Assembly: GCF_030149515.1 (NCBI RefSeq)
Contig: NZ_JASBRI010000006.1
Coordinates: forward strand, 1 to 64,000
DNA: 64,000 bases
Direction: 5' to 3'
Source of the DNA: Maricaulis sp.
GTDB taxonomy: Bacteria > Pseudomonadota > Alphaproteobacteria > Caulobacterales > Maricaulaceae
Shown here: one piece after another, positions 37,526 through 45,249 of the stretch
How the letters are laid out: each line of letters begins with the position of its first letter
Numbering within the stretch: the stretch's first letter is position 1
Notes under the pieces: model-generated
What the model saw: only the letters and a program-made list of their open reading frames with translations
The model's database searches: none
What the model was told of the DNA's origin: nothing
Made by a program: the position numbers and the translations under genes

Positions 37526-38469
37526 TCTGGCGGGATCTCCGAGGCTATGGCTTCCGCCTTTTCAAACAGGGCCGGGTCGATCGACAGACCGGAGGCCGCG
37601 GCATTGGCCGCCAATTGTTCCGGCCGGCTGACACCGACGATGGCGGCGGCCACATTCGGCTCGCGCAACACCCAGGCCAGCGCGAACTGCGCCATCGACA
37701 CACCGGCCTCCTCGGCCAGCGGCTGCATGCGGTGCACGGCCTCGATCACTTCGGGCCGCGTCCAGTGGTTGATGCGTTCGCCCATGGTCTCGTGCGCCGC
37801 ACGGCTGTCGGCCGGGGGCGCCTGCCCGGGCAGGTATTTGCCGCTCAGCACACCCTGGGCCAGCGGTGACCAGACCACCTGGGAAATGCCGTTGGCGGCA
37901 CACAGCGGAATGACCTTGCCTTCCGGGCGCCGCCAGAGCAGTGAATATTGCGGCTGGCTGGAGATGAATTTCTCCACCCCTGCCAGATCCAGCGCGTCCT
38001 GGATGTGCTGCGGCGACCATTCGGAAAACCCGATATAGCGCACCTTGCCGGACTTCACCGCCGCAGTCAGCGCCGCCATAGTCTCTTCCAGCGGCGTGTT
38101 CTTGTCGTAGCGGTGGCACTGATAGAGATCGACATAGTCGGTGTTCAGGCGTTTCAGCGAGGCATCGAGCTGTTTCTCGATCTGCTCCTTCGACAGTCCG
38201 TACTCGCCCCCCTCCATCGGGAAAAAGACCTTGGTGCCCAGAATGTAGCTGCCGCGCGGCCGGTCCTTCAGGGCCGCGCCAAGCAGGCTTTCCGCCGCAC
38301 CCGTGCCATAGACATTCGCCGTGTCGATGAAATTGATGCCCAGGTCGAAGGCCGCATCCAGGCTGGCGACGGCTTTCTCACGCTCGATGCCCACGCCGAA
38401 GGTGAGCCAGGTGCCCAGGGCGATCTCCGAGACCTTCAGGTCGCTGGAACCGAGTTGCCGGTATTGCAT
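37522..38469 (-). CDS. Aldo/keto reductase
   Basis: A 315-residue NADPH-dependent oxidoreductase of the AKR superfamily, of the voltage-channel beta-subunit/YghZ-like type. The catalytic tetrad is recognisable: Asp in FIDTANVYG, Tyr in NVYG, Lys in ILGTKVFF and His in DLYQCHRYD. The chain opens MQYRQLGSSDLKVSEIALGTW. It reduces aldehydes or ketones; the substrate is unknown. It lies in a five-gene minus-strand operon between DUF1330 (3-bp gap) and the thioesterase (4-bp overlap). Confidence 0.92.
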   Translation of the reverse strand: MQYRQLGSSDLKVSEIALGTWLTFGVGIEREKAVASLDAAFDLGINFIDTANVYGTGAAESLLGAALKDRPRGSYILGTKVFFPMEGGEYGLSKEQIEKQLDASLKRLNTDYVDLYQCHRYDKNTPLEETMAALTAAVKSGKVRYIGFSEWSPQHIQDALDLAGVEKFISSQPQYSLLWRRPEGKVIPLCAANGISQVVWSPLAQGVLSGKYLPGQAPPADSRAAHETMGERINHWTRPEVIEAVHRMQPLAEEAGVSMAQFALAWVLREPNVAAAIVGVSRPEQLAANAAASGLSIDPALFEKAEAIASEIPPE

Positions 38470-38472
38470 GGA

Positions 38473-38760
38473 TCACAACCCCCTGATCATCAATGAGACG
38501 GTTTTGGCACCTGCCTCCCTGTCCGCCGATATGGCACGGTATTCGGGCCCTTCAAGGAAGTCCCGGGCCTCCTGCGCGCTTTCGAAGGCCAGCACCACCA
38601 CCTTGTCACCCGACCAGTCCCCGCCCAGCACCACGGGCGCCTCGTCGGCGGCGAGCACGCGGATACCGCGCTCCATGAAGAGTTTCGTGGCTGCCTTCTG
38701 GTAGACGCGATAGCGGGTCTCGTCGGTAAACTCGACCTGGGCGATCACATAGACGGTCAT
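38473..38760 (-). CDS. DUF1330-family small protein
   Basis: A 95-residue protein with the ferredoxin-like fold of the DUF1330 group, opening MTVYVIAQVEFTDETRYRVYQ and containing VVLGGDWSGDKVVVLAFES. Related proteins are dimeric with unknown function, and are often found near SDR and dehydrogenase genes in degradation clusters. It overlaps the SDR stop by 4 bp (ATGA), so it is translated with it. No catalytic residue can be named. Confidence 0.8.
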   Translation of the reverse strand: MTVYVIAQVEFTDETRYRVYQKAATKLFMERGIRVLAADEAPVVLGGDWSGDKVVVLAFESAQEARDFLEGPEYRAISADREAGAKTVSLMIRGL

Positions 38761-39518
38761 ATCGTCGATCCTCCATCGACCACGATCATCTGGCCGTTGA
38801 CATAGGCTCCGGCATCGGAGGCCAGGAAAACCGCCGCACCGGCGAGATCGCGCGGCTCACCCATGCGCCGCATCGGGTGGCTGGTGTTGAAGGCCTTTTC
38901 AGCATCCGGGTTTTCCCACAGTGCACGGGCAAAATCGGTGCGGATGAGGCCCGGCGCAATGCAATTGGTGCGCACATTGTGCTGGCCGTACTCCACGGCG
39001 TAGTTGCGGGCGAGCTGGAAGTCGGCCGCCTTGGAGATGTTGTAGGCCCCGATCGTCGGCGAGCCGCGCAGGCCGCCGATCGAGGAGACCACGATCAGCG
39101 CACCCCGCCTGCGCTCGATCATGTCGGGCAGAACCATCTGCATCAGCCAGTGATTGGACAGGATGTTGTTGTCCAGGATCTTGCGGAACTGGTCGTCGGA
39201 AATACCGCCGATCGGCCCGTAATAGGGGTTGGATGCGGCATTGCACACACAGATGTCGGCCGGACCCAGGCGTTCGCTTGTCCTGGACACCAGCGCCTGC
39301 AGCTCCTCCTTCTCCGAGATCGAAGCCGGAATGGCGATCGCCTTGCCCGCGCCTTTCGCATTGATCGTCTCGGCCACCTCTTCGCAGGCCGGGGCCTTGC
39401 GGCTCGAGATCACGACATTGGCGCCATGGGCGGCATATTCCTCGGCGATCGCCCGGCCGATCCCCCGCGAGGACCCGGTAATGATGGCGGTGCGCCCTTC
39501 CAGGCTGAACAGGGACAT
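38757..39518 (-). CDS. Short-chain dehydrogenase/reductase (SDR)
   Basis: A 253-residue classical SDR that oxidises or reduces a hydroxyl/carbonyl with NAD(P). The cofactor motif is TGSSRGIG (about 13-20), CNAAS (about 89) replaces the usual NNAG, and the active-site triad is VSSIGG with Ser, then YNISK with Tyr and Lys. The C-terminal PG and GGSTI are standard. I take ATG 39518 with AGGAGAGG upstream; the frame is open 39 codons earlier without a family-like start. It sits 22 bp after the phosphotransferase gene in the same operon and overlaps DUF1330 by 4 bp. Confidence 0.92.
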   Translation of the reverse strand: MSLFSLEGRTAIITGSSRGIGRAIAEEYAAHGANVVISSRKAPACEEVAETINAKGAGKAIAIPASISEKEELQALVSRTSERLGPADICVCNAASNPYYGPIGGISDDQFRKILDNNILSNHWLMQMVLPDMIERRRGALIVVSSIGGLRGSPTIGAYNISKAADFQLARNYAVEYGQHNVRTNCIAPGLIRTDFARALWENPDAEKAFNTSHPMRRMGEPRDLAGAAVFLASDAGAYVNGQMIVVDGGSTI

Positions 39519-39540
39519 GTCGCGCCTCTCCTTGTCTTGG

Positions 39541-40593
39541 CTATTTCGCGCCCGCCTTGCGGGCGAAATCCCAGGCCGCTTCGGCCAGCGGCACAACGCG
39601 CGCGGCCGCCGCCTCCGCCTTGTCGCTGGAGGCATTGCCGTCGATGATGCGTTTCCGGATACCCTGAAGAATGCCCACCAGCCGGAACAGGTTGTAGGCG
39701 AAGTACCAGTCCAGGCCGGGCAGCGTGTCGCGCCCGGTCAGTTCGCAATAGAGCCCGACCGTCTCATCAAGACCGGGAATTCCGGTGGCCGCGAAATCGA
39801 CACCCAGCAGGCCGGACCCTCCGCCTCCCGCCGGCAGCGCCCATTGCATGGCGAGGTAGGTGAAATCGGCCAGCGGGTCGCCCAGGGTCGACAATTCCCA
39901 GTCCAGCACGGCCAGAATGCGCGGGCCTTCGGGTTCGAACAGGGCATTGTCGATGCGGTAATCGCCGTGAATGATCGCCGTCCGCGTCTGCTCCGGCACG
40001 GTGCGCGGCAGATAGTCGATCAGGTTTTCGACCTGCGGGATAGCCTCGGTCTGCGAGGCCCTGTACTGCTTGGTCCAGCGCCCGACCTGGCGTTCGAAAT
40101 AATTCCCCGGCCGGCCATAGCCGGCAAGGCCGACGGAGGCCGGTTCTATAGTGTGCAGCCGTGCAAGGGTCTGCGTGAGCTGCGTATACATCGAGCGGCG
40201 GGCTTCGGGCGTTTCCTCCGGCAGCGTGCCATCGGCCAGCGAACGGCCAGCGACGAATTCCATCACATAGAACATGGAGCCGATCACACTGTCGTCCTTG
40301 CACAGTGCACAGGGCCGGGCGACAGGGAAGCCGGTGGGATGCAGAGCCGAGATCAGCCGGTATTCGCGGTCCACCGCATGCGCGGATGGCAGCACGGGAC
40401 CGAAGGGCTTGCGGCGCAACACATAGGACCCGCGGGCGGTGTCGAGCCGGTAGGTCGGATTGGACTGGCCGCCGGGGAATTTGTGCAGCGAGACCGGCCC
40501 TTCCAGCCCGTCGATCGCGCCGGAGAGCCAGGCTTCCAGCCGGTCCATATCGAAATCTTCGCTGCGCGCCTTGGTTCGAGCATCCGCATCCAT
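39541..40593 (-). CDS. Phosphotransferase-like protein, ACAD10/APH type
   Basis: A 350-residue protein of the aminoglycoside-phosphotransferase/choline-kinase fold. The catalytic loop is IIHGDYRIDNALF (Asp about 207) and the metal-binding LDWELSTLGDP follows. It belongs to the branch fused to acyl-CoA dehydrogenases in ACAD10/11, here encoded separately; these kinases phosphorylate a hydroxyacyl-CoA so that it can be dehydrated. The neighbours (acyl-CoA enzymes, SDR) support a role in handling hydroxylated acyl-CoAs. First gene of the minus-strand operon; the divergent TetR-tandem gene and an operator-like motif lie upstream (40649-40666). Confidence 0.85.
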   Translation of the reverse strand: MDADARTKARSEDFDMDRLEAWLSGAIDGLEGPVSLHKFPGGQSNPTYRLDTARGSYVLRRKPFGPVLPSAHAVDREYRLISALHPTGFPVARPCALCKDDSVIGSMFYVMEFVAGRSLADGTLPEETPEARRSMYTQLTQTLARLHTIEPASVGLAGYGRPGNYFERQVGRWTKQYRASQTEAIPQVENLIDYLPRTVPEQTRTAIIHGDYRIDNALFEPEGPRILAVLDWELSTLGDPLADFTYLAMQWALPAGGGGSGLLGVDFAATGIPGLDETVGLYCELTGRDTLPGLDWYFAYNLFRLVGILQGIRKRIIDGNASSDKAEAAAARVVPLAEAAWDFARKAGAK

Positions 40594-40856
40594 AGGCTCG
40601 TTTCCACCCCCGTTGCACCGGTCCGGCCGGATTCGACGGGACGCTACAACATACTACATATTCGGTAAATGTTTATATCGTGCGCGTTCCAGCCACACAC
40701 TTATCCGCAAACCGTTTGATTTAACGGCAATATTACTGGATATCGGATTCACCACTTATTTCCATACCGTTTCTGCTATGATGCATAGACGGAAGGAGAA
40801 GCAGATCAGTTCGCCGTTTGCGTGACGATACCGGCGAACTCTGCTAAGCGAATGAT
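40594..40856. promoter_or_regulatory. 263-bp divergent promoter region, phosphotransferase operon and tandem TetR
   Basis: AT-rich non-coding region. On the minus strand a TATAAA box (40672-40677) precedes the operator-like motif at 40649-40666, so the phosphotransferase operon probably starts here. On the plus strand TATGAT (40777-40782) lies inside the inverted repeat CTATG-ATG-CATAG, 75 bp before the TetR gene, with a half-site TACCG (40766-40770) in front. A -35 element is not clear for either. Confidence 0.5.
40649..40666. promoter_or_regulatory. Operator-like motif ACATACTACATATTCGGT
   Basis: Shares ACATAC-nn-CATATTCG with the motif at 45179-45196. Both are imperfect versions of a palindrome TACCG-n-ATAT-n-CGGTA. 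It lies just downstream of the TATAAA -10 of the phosphotransferase operon, a repressor-like position. The tandem TetR product is the natural candidate. Confidence 0.5.
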
Positions 40857-42113
40857 ATGAATGCGACTCCCAAAGCCATGGACAGCGCCAAGACGCGCCG
40901 GTTCCAGCAAAAGCGCGAGATGATCCTCGACGCCGCCGCGACCCTGATCAACCGGCACGGCGTGCGCGGCATGACGTTTGTCGACGTGGCGCAGTTGGTC
41001 GATCTCAACACGACCAGCATCACCTATTATTTCAAGCGCAAGGAATTGCTGGCGGCGGCCGTGCTCGAGCGTTCGCTGGAGCGGATCGAGGCCCTGATCG
41101 AGGAGGCCGGGCGCGGCCGGACCCCGCAGGAGCGGATCGAACGCTACATCCGGTTGACCTTCGACCTTCAGGCCTCGATCAATTCGGACGACGAGCGCCC
41201 GATCGCGGTGCTTTCGGACATCCGCGCCCTCAACGAGCCGTACAACAGCGATCTGACGGCCCGCTATGTCCAGGTCTTCCGCAAGCTTCGCACCTTCTTC
41301 GACGCTCCGCGCAATGAGGACGAAAAAGTGCTGGGCACGATCCGGGCCCATGTCCTGGTGCAGAACATGTTCTGGCTGCCGGCCTGGATCACCCAGTATT
41401 CCGCCGGCGATTATCCCCGGGTCTGCGGGCGCATGATCGAACTGTTCGAGACCGGATTCGCGCCCAAGGGCGCGGCCTGGACGCCGAAGCTTCTGCCAAT
41501 CGACGAATCCTCGCTCAAGGTCGGCATCGAAGGCATGCCCGGCAATTTTGCCCGCGCGGCCACCTTCCTGATCAATGAACGCGGCTATCGCGGCGCTTCG
41601 GTCGAGCAGATCGCCTCGGAACTCAATGTCACCAAGGGCAGCTTCTATCACCATCTCGAGGCCAAGGACGAGCTGGTTCTGGAGTGCTTCCGCCGCGCCT
41701 ATGGCCGGGTCTCGCTGGTCCAGCGCGCCGCGACCAAGGCCGGCGGCAATCAGTGGCAGCAGGTTTGCTCCTCTATCGCCACACTCCTGAACGTCCAGCT
41801 CTACAGCGAGTTCCCGCTGCTGCGCACAACCGCCCTGCAAGCCCTGCCGACCGAGCTGCGCGACGATGTCATCGAGCGCTCCAACCGCATGGCCCGCCGC
41901 TTTGCCGGCATGATGATCGACGGCATCACCGAAGGCTCGATCAAGGCCATCGACCCGCTGATCGCCTCGCAGGCCCTGATGGGTGCCCTCAACTCGGCCT
42001 ACGACCTGCGCAACTGGATCCAGCGCGTGCCGCCGGAGAAGGCCTTTGCCTTCTACGGCTCGACACTCGCCTATGGCCTGTTCGCGGACCCGCCCAGGCC
42101 CTATCTCGGCTGA
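40857..42113 (+). CDS. Tandem TetR-family transcriptional regulator (two TetR units)
   Basis: A 418-residue protein, about twice the usual TetR length, with two complete units. Unit 1 (about 15-205) has the helix-turn-helix MTFVDVAQLVDLNTTSITYYF; unit 2 (about 225-418) has ASVEQIASELNVTKGSFYHHL. Each is followed by its own helical ligand domain, so a single chain could act as an intramolecular pseudo-dimer. Candidate operators are in its own promoter and at 45179-45196 before the TonB receptor; adjacent genes suggest an acyl-CoA or related ligand. The start at 40857 has only a weak ribosome site; a start at 40878 (MDSAKTRR) is possible. A terminator follows, shared with the TonB receptor gene. 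Confidence 0.88.
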   Translation: MNATPKAMDSAKTRRFQQKREMILDAAATLINRHGVRGMTFVDVAQLVDLNTTSITYYFKRKELLAAAVLERSLERIEALIEEAGRGRTPQERIERYIRLTFDLQASINSDDERPIAVLSDIRALNEPYNSDLTARYVQVFRKLRTFFDAPRNEDEKVLGTIRAHVLVQNMFWLPAWITQYSAGDYPRVCGRMIELFETGFAPKGAAWTPKLLPIDESSLKVGIEGMPGNFARAATFLINERGYRGASVEQIASELNVTKGSFYHHLEAKDELVLECFRRAYGRVSLVQRAATKAGGNQWQQVCSSIATLLNVQLYSEFPLLRTTALQALPTELRDDVIERSNRMARRFAGMMIDGITEGSIKAIDPLIASQALMGALNSAYDLRNWIQRVPPEKAFAFYGSTLAYGLFADPPRPYLG

Positions 42114-42128
42114 TCCGGCACAAAAAAG

Positions 42129-42153
42129 AGGCCCCGACCGGCGGTCGGGGCCT
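42129..42153. terminator. Bidirectional rho-independent terminator
   Basis: Perfect 11-bp stem (AGGCCCCGACC and GGTCGGGGCCT) with a 3-base loop, preceded by AAAAAAG and followed by TTCT, between the convergent tandem TetR and TonB receptor genes. It can end transcripts from both sides. Confidence 0.88.
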
Positions 42154-42176
42154 TTCTCGTGAGTACACTCGTCAGC

Positions 42177-45140
42177 CTAGAACTCGGAACTGAAGCCGAC
42201 GCGGAACATCCGGCCAAGCGGATTTCCGGTGAAGGGATCGTAGTTGTAGTCCAGACGGGCCAGCGGCGGTTCCTCATCGGTGATGTTGAGCGCCGTGACA
42301 GTGAAGGTCGTGGCCTCGCCGAAGTGGTAGCGCAGGTTGATGTCCGTGGTGACCTGGCTGTCGATCGTCGCACCCTGCATCAGGACCGGGTTTCCGGCGA
42401 TGTAGGGGTTGGGAGCGAACGGACCGGTGCCTGCATCGGCCCGCTGATCGCGATAGCTGTCGATATAGTTCACCGTCAGACGGGCATCGAAGCTGGCGCG
42501 CGTGAATTCCAGAAAGCCCCGCGCCTTCCATTCCGGCACCGGATAGGCCGTAGTCTGGAAATTCAGGAATCCAACCCCGTCGAACCCGTCCTGAACCTGA
42601 ATGCCCTCGACGGTTTCCGGACCCAGCTCGTTGCCGAGCATGTAGGTGGCAGTGATACCGCCATTGAGGTCGCCGCCGGCGAAGTCGCCGAAGTCGTAGT
42701 TCAGGATGAAGTCGATGCCCGAGCTGGTCAGGCTGCCGCCATTGACCCAGCCCGTACGCACACGGGAGATATTCCCCACGGCGCAGGTCCCCGCCCCCGG
42801 AACGCCACCGCCATCATTGAACTGGAAACGCTCGCGCAGGCCGTCAAAGGATGGGTCGGTGCAGTTCGAAGGATCGGCAAACATGGTAGCGACCATGCCT
42901 GACAGCGGTTCCGACGTGATCGTGTCCTCGATCTCGTAGCGGAAATAGTCGACGCTGGCCGTGAACGGACCGTTGTCGATCAACAGGCCGACCGAGTAGT
43001 TGGTGGCCGTTTCCGGTGCCAGATTCGGATTGCCGAATACATCCACGGGACGGAAGCTCGACGCGATCACCTGCAGCGAGGTCACATTGCGGTCAGCCAG
43101 CTGCTGGGCCGGCGGGCCGCGGAAGGTAGTCGCCACCGAACCGCGCAGGGCAAAGGTGTCGTTGAGCTGCCAGCGGGCCGTGACCTTCGGGTCGAAGGTC
43201 GAGCCCGTGCCCCCGCCATAATCCTCGTAGCGAGCGGCCAGCTGGACGTTGAAATCGTCCGTCACCGGCAATTGCAGCTCGCCGAAGATGGCATAGACGT
43301 CGTTATCGGCTTCCGCATCGGCATTCGTGCCCAGGAAAGCCAGGGCGCCATTGGCCGGGTTACACGTCGTATTGCCGTTGACCGGCGTGTCGCGGCACGG
43401 ATTGACGGCAATATTGTTGTTGGGGCCGTAGGTCGCCGCGAACGTATTCTGGCGGTATTGCGCGCCGAGACCATAGAGCACCGGTCCGCCGGCCAGTTCC
43501 CAACCGGTTTCGCCGCTGAGGGTGGCGTCGAACACGAACAGTTCGGTTTCCGGGAAGGACCAGGACTGGACGAAGAACCAGTCGATCAGTTCGGCACTGT
43601 TCTGGTTCGGCTCGTCGCCGGGACGCTCCACGCCGGTGACCGGATTGCGCGGGGCCTGGTTGCCGAACGGGTTCAGCCACATGCAGCCTCCGGTGCCCGG
43701 CGCGCCGGCGAACGGCGTACAATTCGGGCCGCCATAGCCATGCAGGGCCAGCTGAACGCGGTCGCCGAACGAATCTTTGCCGTCGAAATAGCGTTCGAAC
43801 TTGTGATAGGTCAGCGCCATGTTGAACTGGCTGGTATCGCTGATGTCGAAACTCAGCCCGGTAGAGACGCGGAACGACTCGTTCTCGCGGCGCCCCAGGC
43901 CTGAACCCAGCTCGTTTCCGGCATCCCGTAGTGCCGGATTGCCACCGGCCAGCATCGGCCGGAACAACAGGGTGGGGAACAGGGTGGCGACGGTTCCGGC
44001 CGGAACGATGCCCGGGTTTTCGGTGACCATCTGGATGAAGCCCGGATTGTTGCCCGGAACGATAAAGCCGCTGGGCGACCCACCCACCGACGCCGACGGC
44101 GGCTGGGTCAGCAGATAGGTCGGCGAGCTGCGATAGCGCGGGACTTCATCATTGCCGTAGAGCAGGCTGAGATCCCAGGTCACCGTGTCCGACAGGTCGA
44201 GTTCGAACTGGCCGAAGAGCTGGTAGCGGTCCTCGTCTTCCACCAGGGCGTCGAAGCCGGTGTATTGCGTCCGGCACCAGCCCGCCGCCGTGACATAGCC
44301 GCCGAGCACTTCGCAGTCCGGGTCGGCGCGCAGACCGCCGATCGGCGCGACACCCACACCGGGAATGACACCGAGCGGCAGGAAGGTCGCCGGATTGCCG
44401 CCGCCGGTCCAGCCGCCCTCGGGATTTTCCTCGAAGGGCCGAACCGCATAGTCGCGGTCCATGGCCAGGAGTTCGGAACGGTGCTGGAAGCCCGCCGCCA
44501 GCAGCATGCGGAAATTGTCGGTCTGATGGCCGAAACTGCCATGCAGGGTGTAGTCGCCATCGCTGTCGGAAATGAAGGTGTAGTCTCCCCCGATACGGAA
44601 ACCTTCCTGATCCGAGCGCGTGATGAAGTTGACCACACCGCCGACGGCGTCGGAGCCGTAGATCGCCGCCGCGCCGTCCTTGAGAATCTCGACGCGCCCG
44701 ATGGCCGCGTGCGGCAACAGGTTTACGTCGACGAAGGGAACCCCCGTGCCCGCGGGCACCAGCCGGCGATTGTTGAGCAGGACCAGGGTGCGCTGCGGGC
44801 TAAGACCGCGCAGGTTCACCGACGCCATGCCCTCGGTCGCCTGCGAGCGGCTGTCGAACTGGTTGGTGTCCCCAATGACGCCGCTGGATACCGGCAGCGC
44901 CTTGATCAGTTCCACGGGCGAGGGATTGCCCAACCGGGCGAGTTCTTCCGCCGACAGCACGTCGACTGGAAGCGCCGCATCCTCGGGCGTCCCCTGAATT
45001 ACGGAACCGGTGACGATGATCACATCCTCGGCCTGACGCCCCCGGGCGTCGTCTTGCGCCGACACCTGGGCGCCCAAGCCCGCAGTCAGCGCAAGGGCTG
45101 TCAGCGCGCTGCTCGCACGCATAAGTCCCTTCACAGTCAT
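42177..45140 (-). CDS. TonB-dependent outer-membrane receptor
   Basis: A 987-residue outer-membrane transporter. It has a signal peptide (SALTALALTAGLGAQVSAQ), a TonB box (DVIIVTGSVI), a plug domain (SVNLRGLSPQRTLVLLNNRR; EILKDGAAAIYGSDAVGGVVNFIT) and a C-terminal Phe. Several cysteine pairs occur in the barrel loops (for example ADPDCEVLGGYVTAAGWC and CTPFAGAPGTGGC), suggesting disulfides in long extracellular loops. It belongs to the group related to large-substrate receptors such as those for oligosaccharides or hydrophobic compounds; substrate unknown. ATG 45140 has GGAGGAG. A good promoter with an overlapping operator lies upstream, and MFS/acyl-CoA genes follow upstream on the same strand. 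Confidence 0.93.
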   Translation of the reverse strand: MTVKGLMRASSALTALALTAGLGAQVSAQDDARGRQAEDVIIVTGSVIQGTPEDAALPVDVLSAEELARLGNPSPVELIKALPVSSGVIGDTNQFDSRSQATEGMASVNLRGLSPQRTLVLLNNRRLVPAGTGVPFVDVNLLPHAAIGRVEILKDGAAAIYGSDAVGGVVNFITRSDQEGFRIGGDYTFISDSDGDYTLHGSFGHQTDNFRMLLAAGFQHRSELLAMDRDYAVRPFEENPEGGWTGGGNPATFLPLGVIPGVGVAPIGGLRADPDCEVLGGYVTAAGWCRTQYTGFDALVEDEDRYQLFGQFELDLSDTVTWDLSLLYGNDEVPRYRSSPTYLLTQPPSASVGGSPSGFIVPGNNPGFIQMVTENPGIVPAGTVATLFPTLLFRPMLAGGNPALRDAGNELGSGLGRRENESFRVSTGLSFDISDTSQFNMALTYHKFERYFDGKDSFGDRVQLALHGYGGPNCTPFAGAPGTGGCMWLNPFGNQAPRNPVTGVERPGDEPNQNSAELIDWFFVQSWSFPETELFVFDATLSGETGWELAGGPVLYGLGAQYRQNTFAATYGPNNNIAVNPCRDTPVNGNTTCNPANGALAFLGTNADAEADNDVYAIFGELQLPVTDDFNVQLAARYEDYGGGTGSTFDPKVTARWQLNDTFALRGSVATTFRGPPAQQLADRNVTSLQVIASSFRPVDVFGNPNLAPETATNYSVGLLIDNGPFTASVDYFRYEIEDTITSEPLSGMVATMFADPSNCTDPSFDGLRERFQFNDGGGVPGAGTCAVGNISRVRTGWVNGGSLTSSGIDFILNYDFGDFAGGDLNGGITATYMLGNELGPETVEGIQVQDGFDGVGFLNFQTTAYPVPEWKARGFLEFTRASFDARLTVNYIDSYRDQRADAGTGPFAPNPYIAGNPVLMQGATIDSQVTTDINLRYHFGEATTFTVTALNITDEEPPLARLDYNYDPFTGNPLGRMFRVGFSSEF

Positions 45141-45178
45141 AATCTCCTCCCAGACTGATGCGGCTGTTTGGTTTTTTT

Positions 45179-45196
45179 ACATACCGCATATTCGAT
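45179..45196. promoter_or_regulatory. Operator-like motif ACATACCGCATATTCGAT
   Basis: Shares 14 of 16 leading bases with the motif at 40649-40666 and overlaps the end of the TonB-receptor -10 box, the classic position for repression. Half-site TACCG is complete here; the other half is degenerate. Predicted target of the tandem TetR regulator. Confidence 0.55.
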
Positions 45197-45223
45197 TAGA
45201 ACAATGAGGTTTGATCAAGTCAA
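45195..45223 (-). promoter_or_regulatory. Sigma-70-type promoter of the second TonB receptor
   Basis: On the minus strand, TTGACT (45218-45223) is followed after exactly 17 bases by TCTAAT (45195-45200), five of six matches to each consensus. Transcription would start near 45188, leaving a leader of about 48 bases with a strong GGAGGAG site. Confidence 0.65.
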
Positions 45224-45249
45224 GAAACTTAAACGACGTTTGCGAGTTA

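Noticed and set aside
45211-45218. TTGATCAA as an FNR box before the second TonB receptor
   Set aside because: No four-base spacer, so it is only an 8-bp palindrome next to the -35 box.
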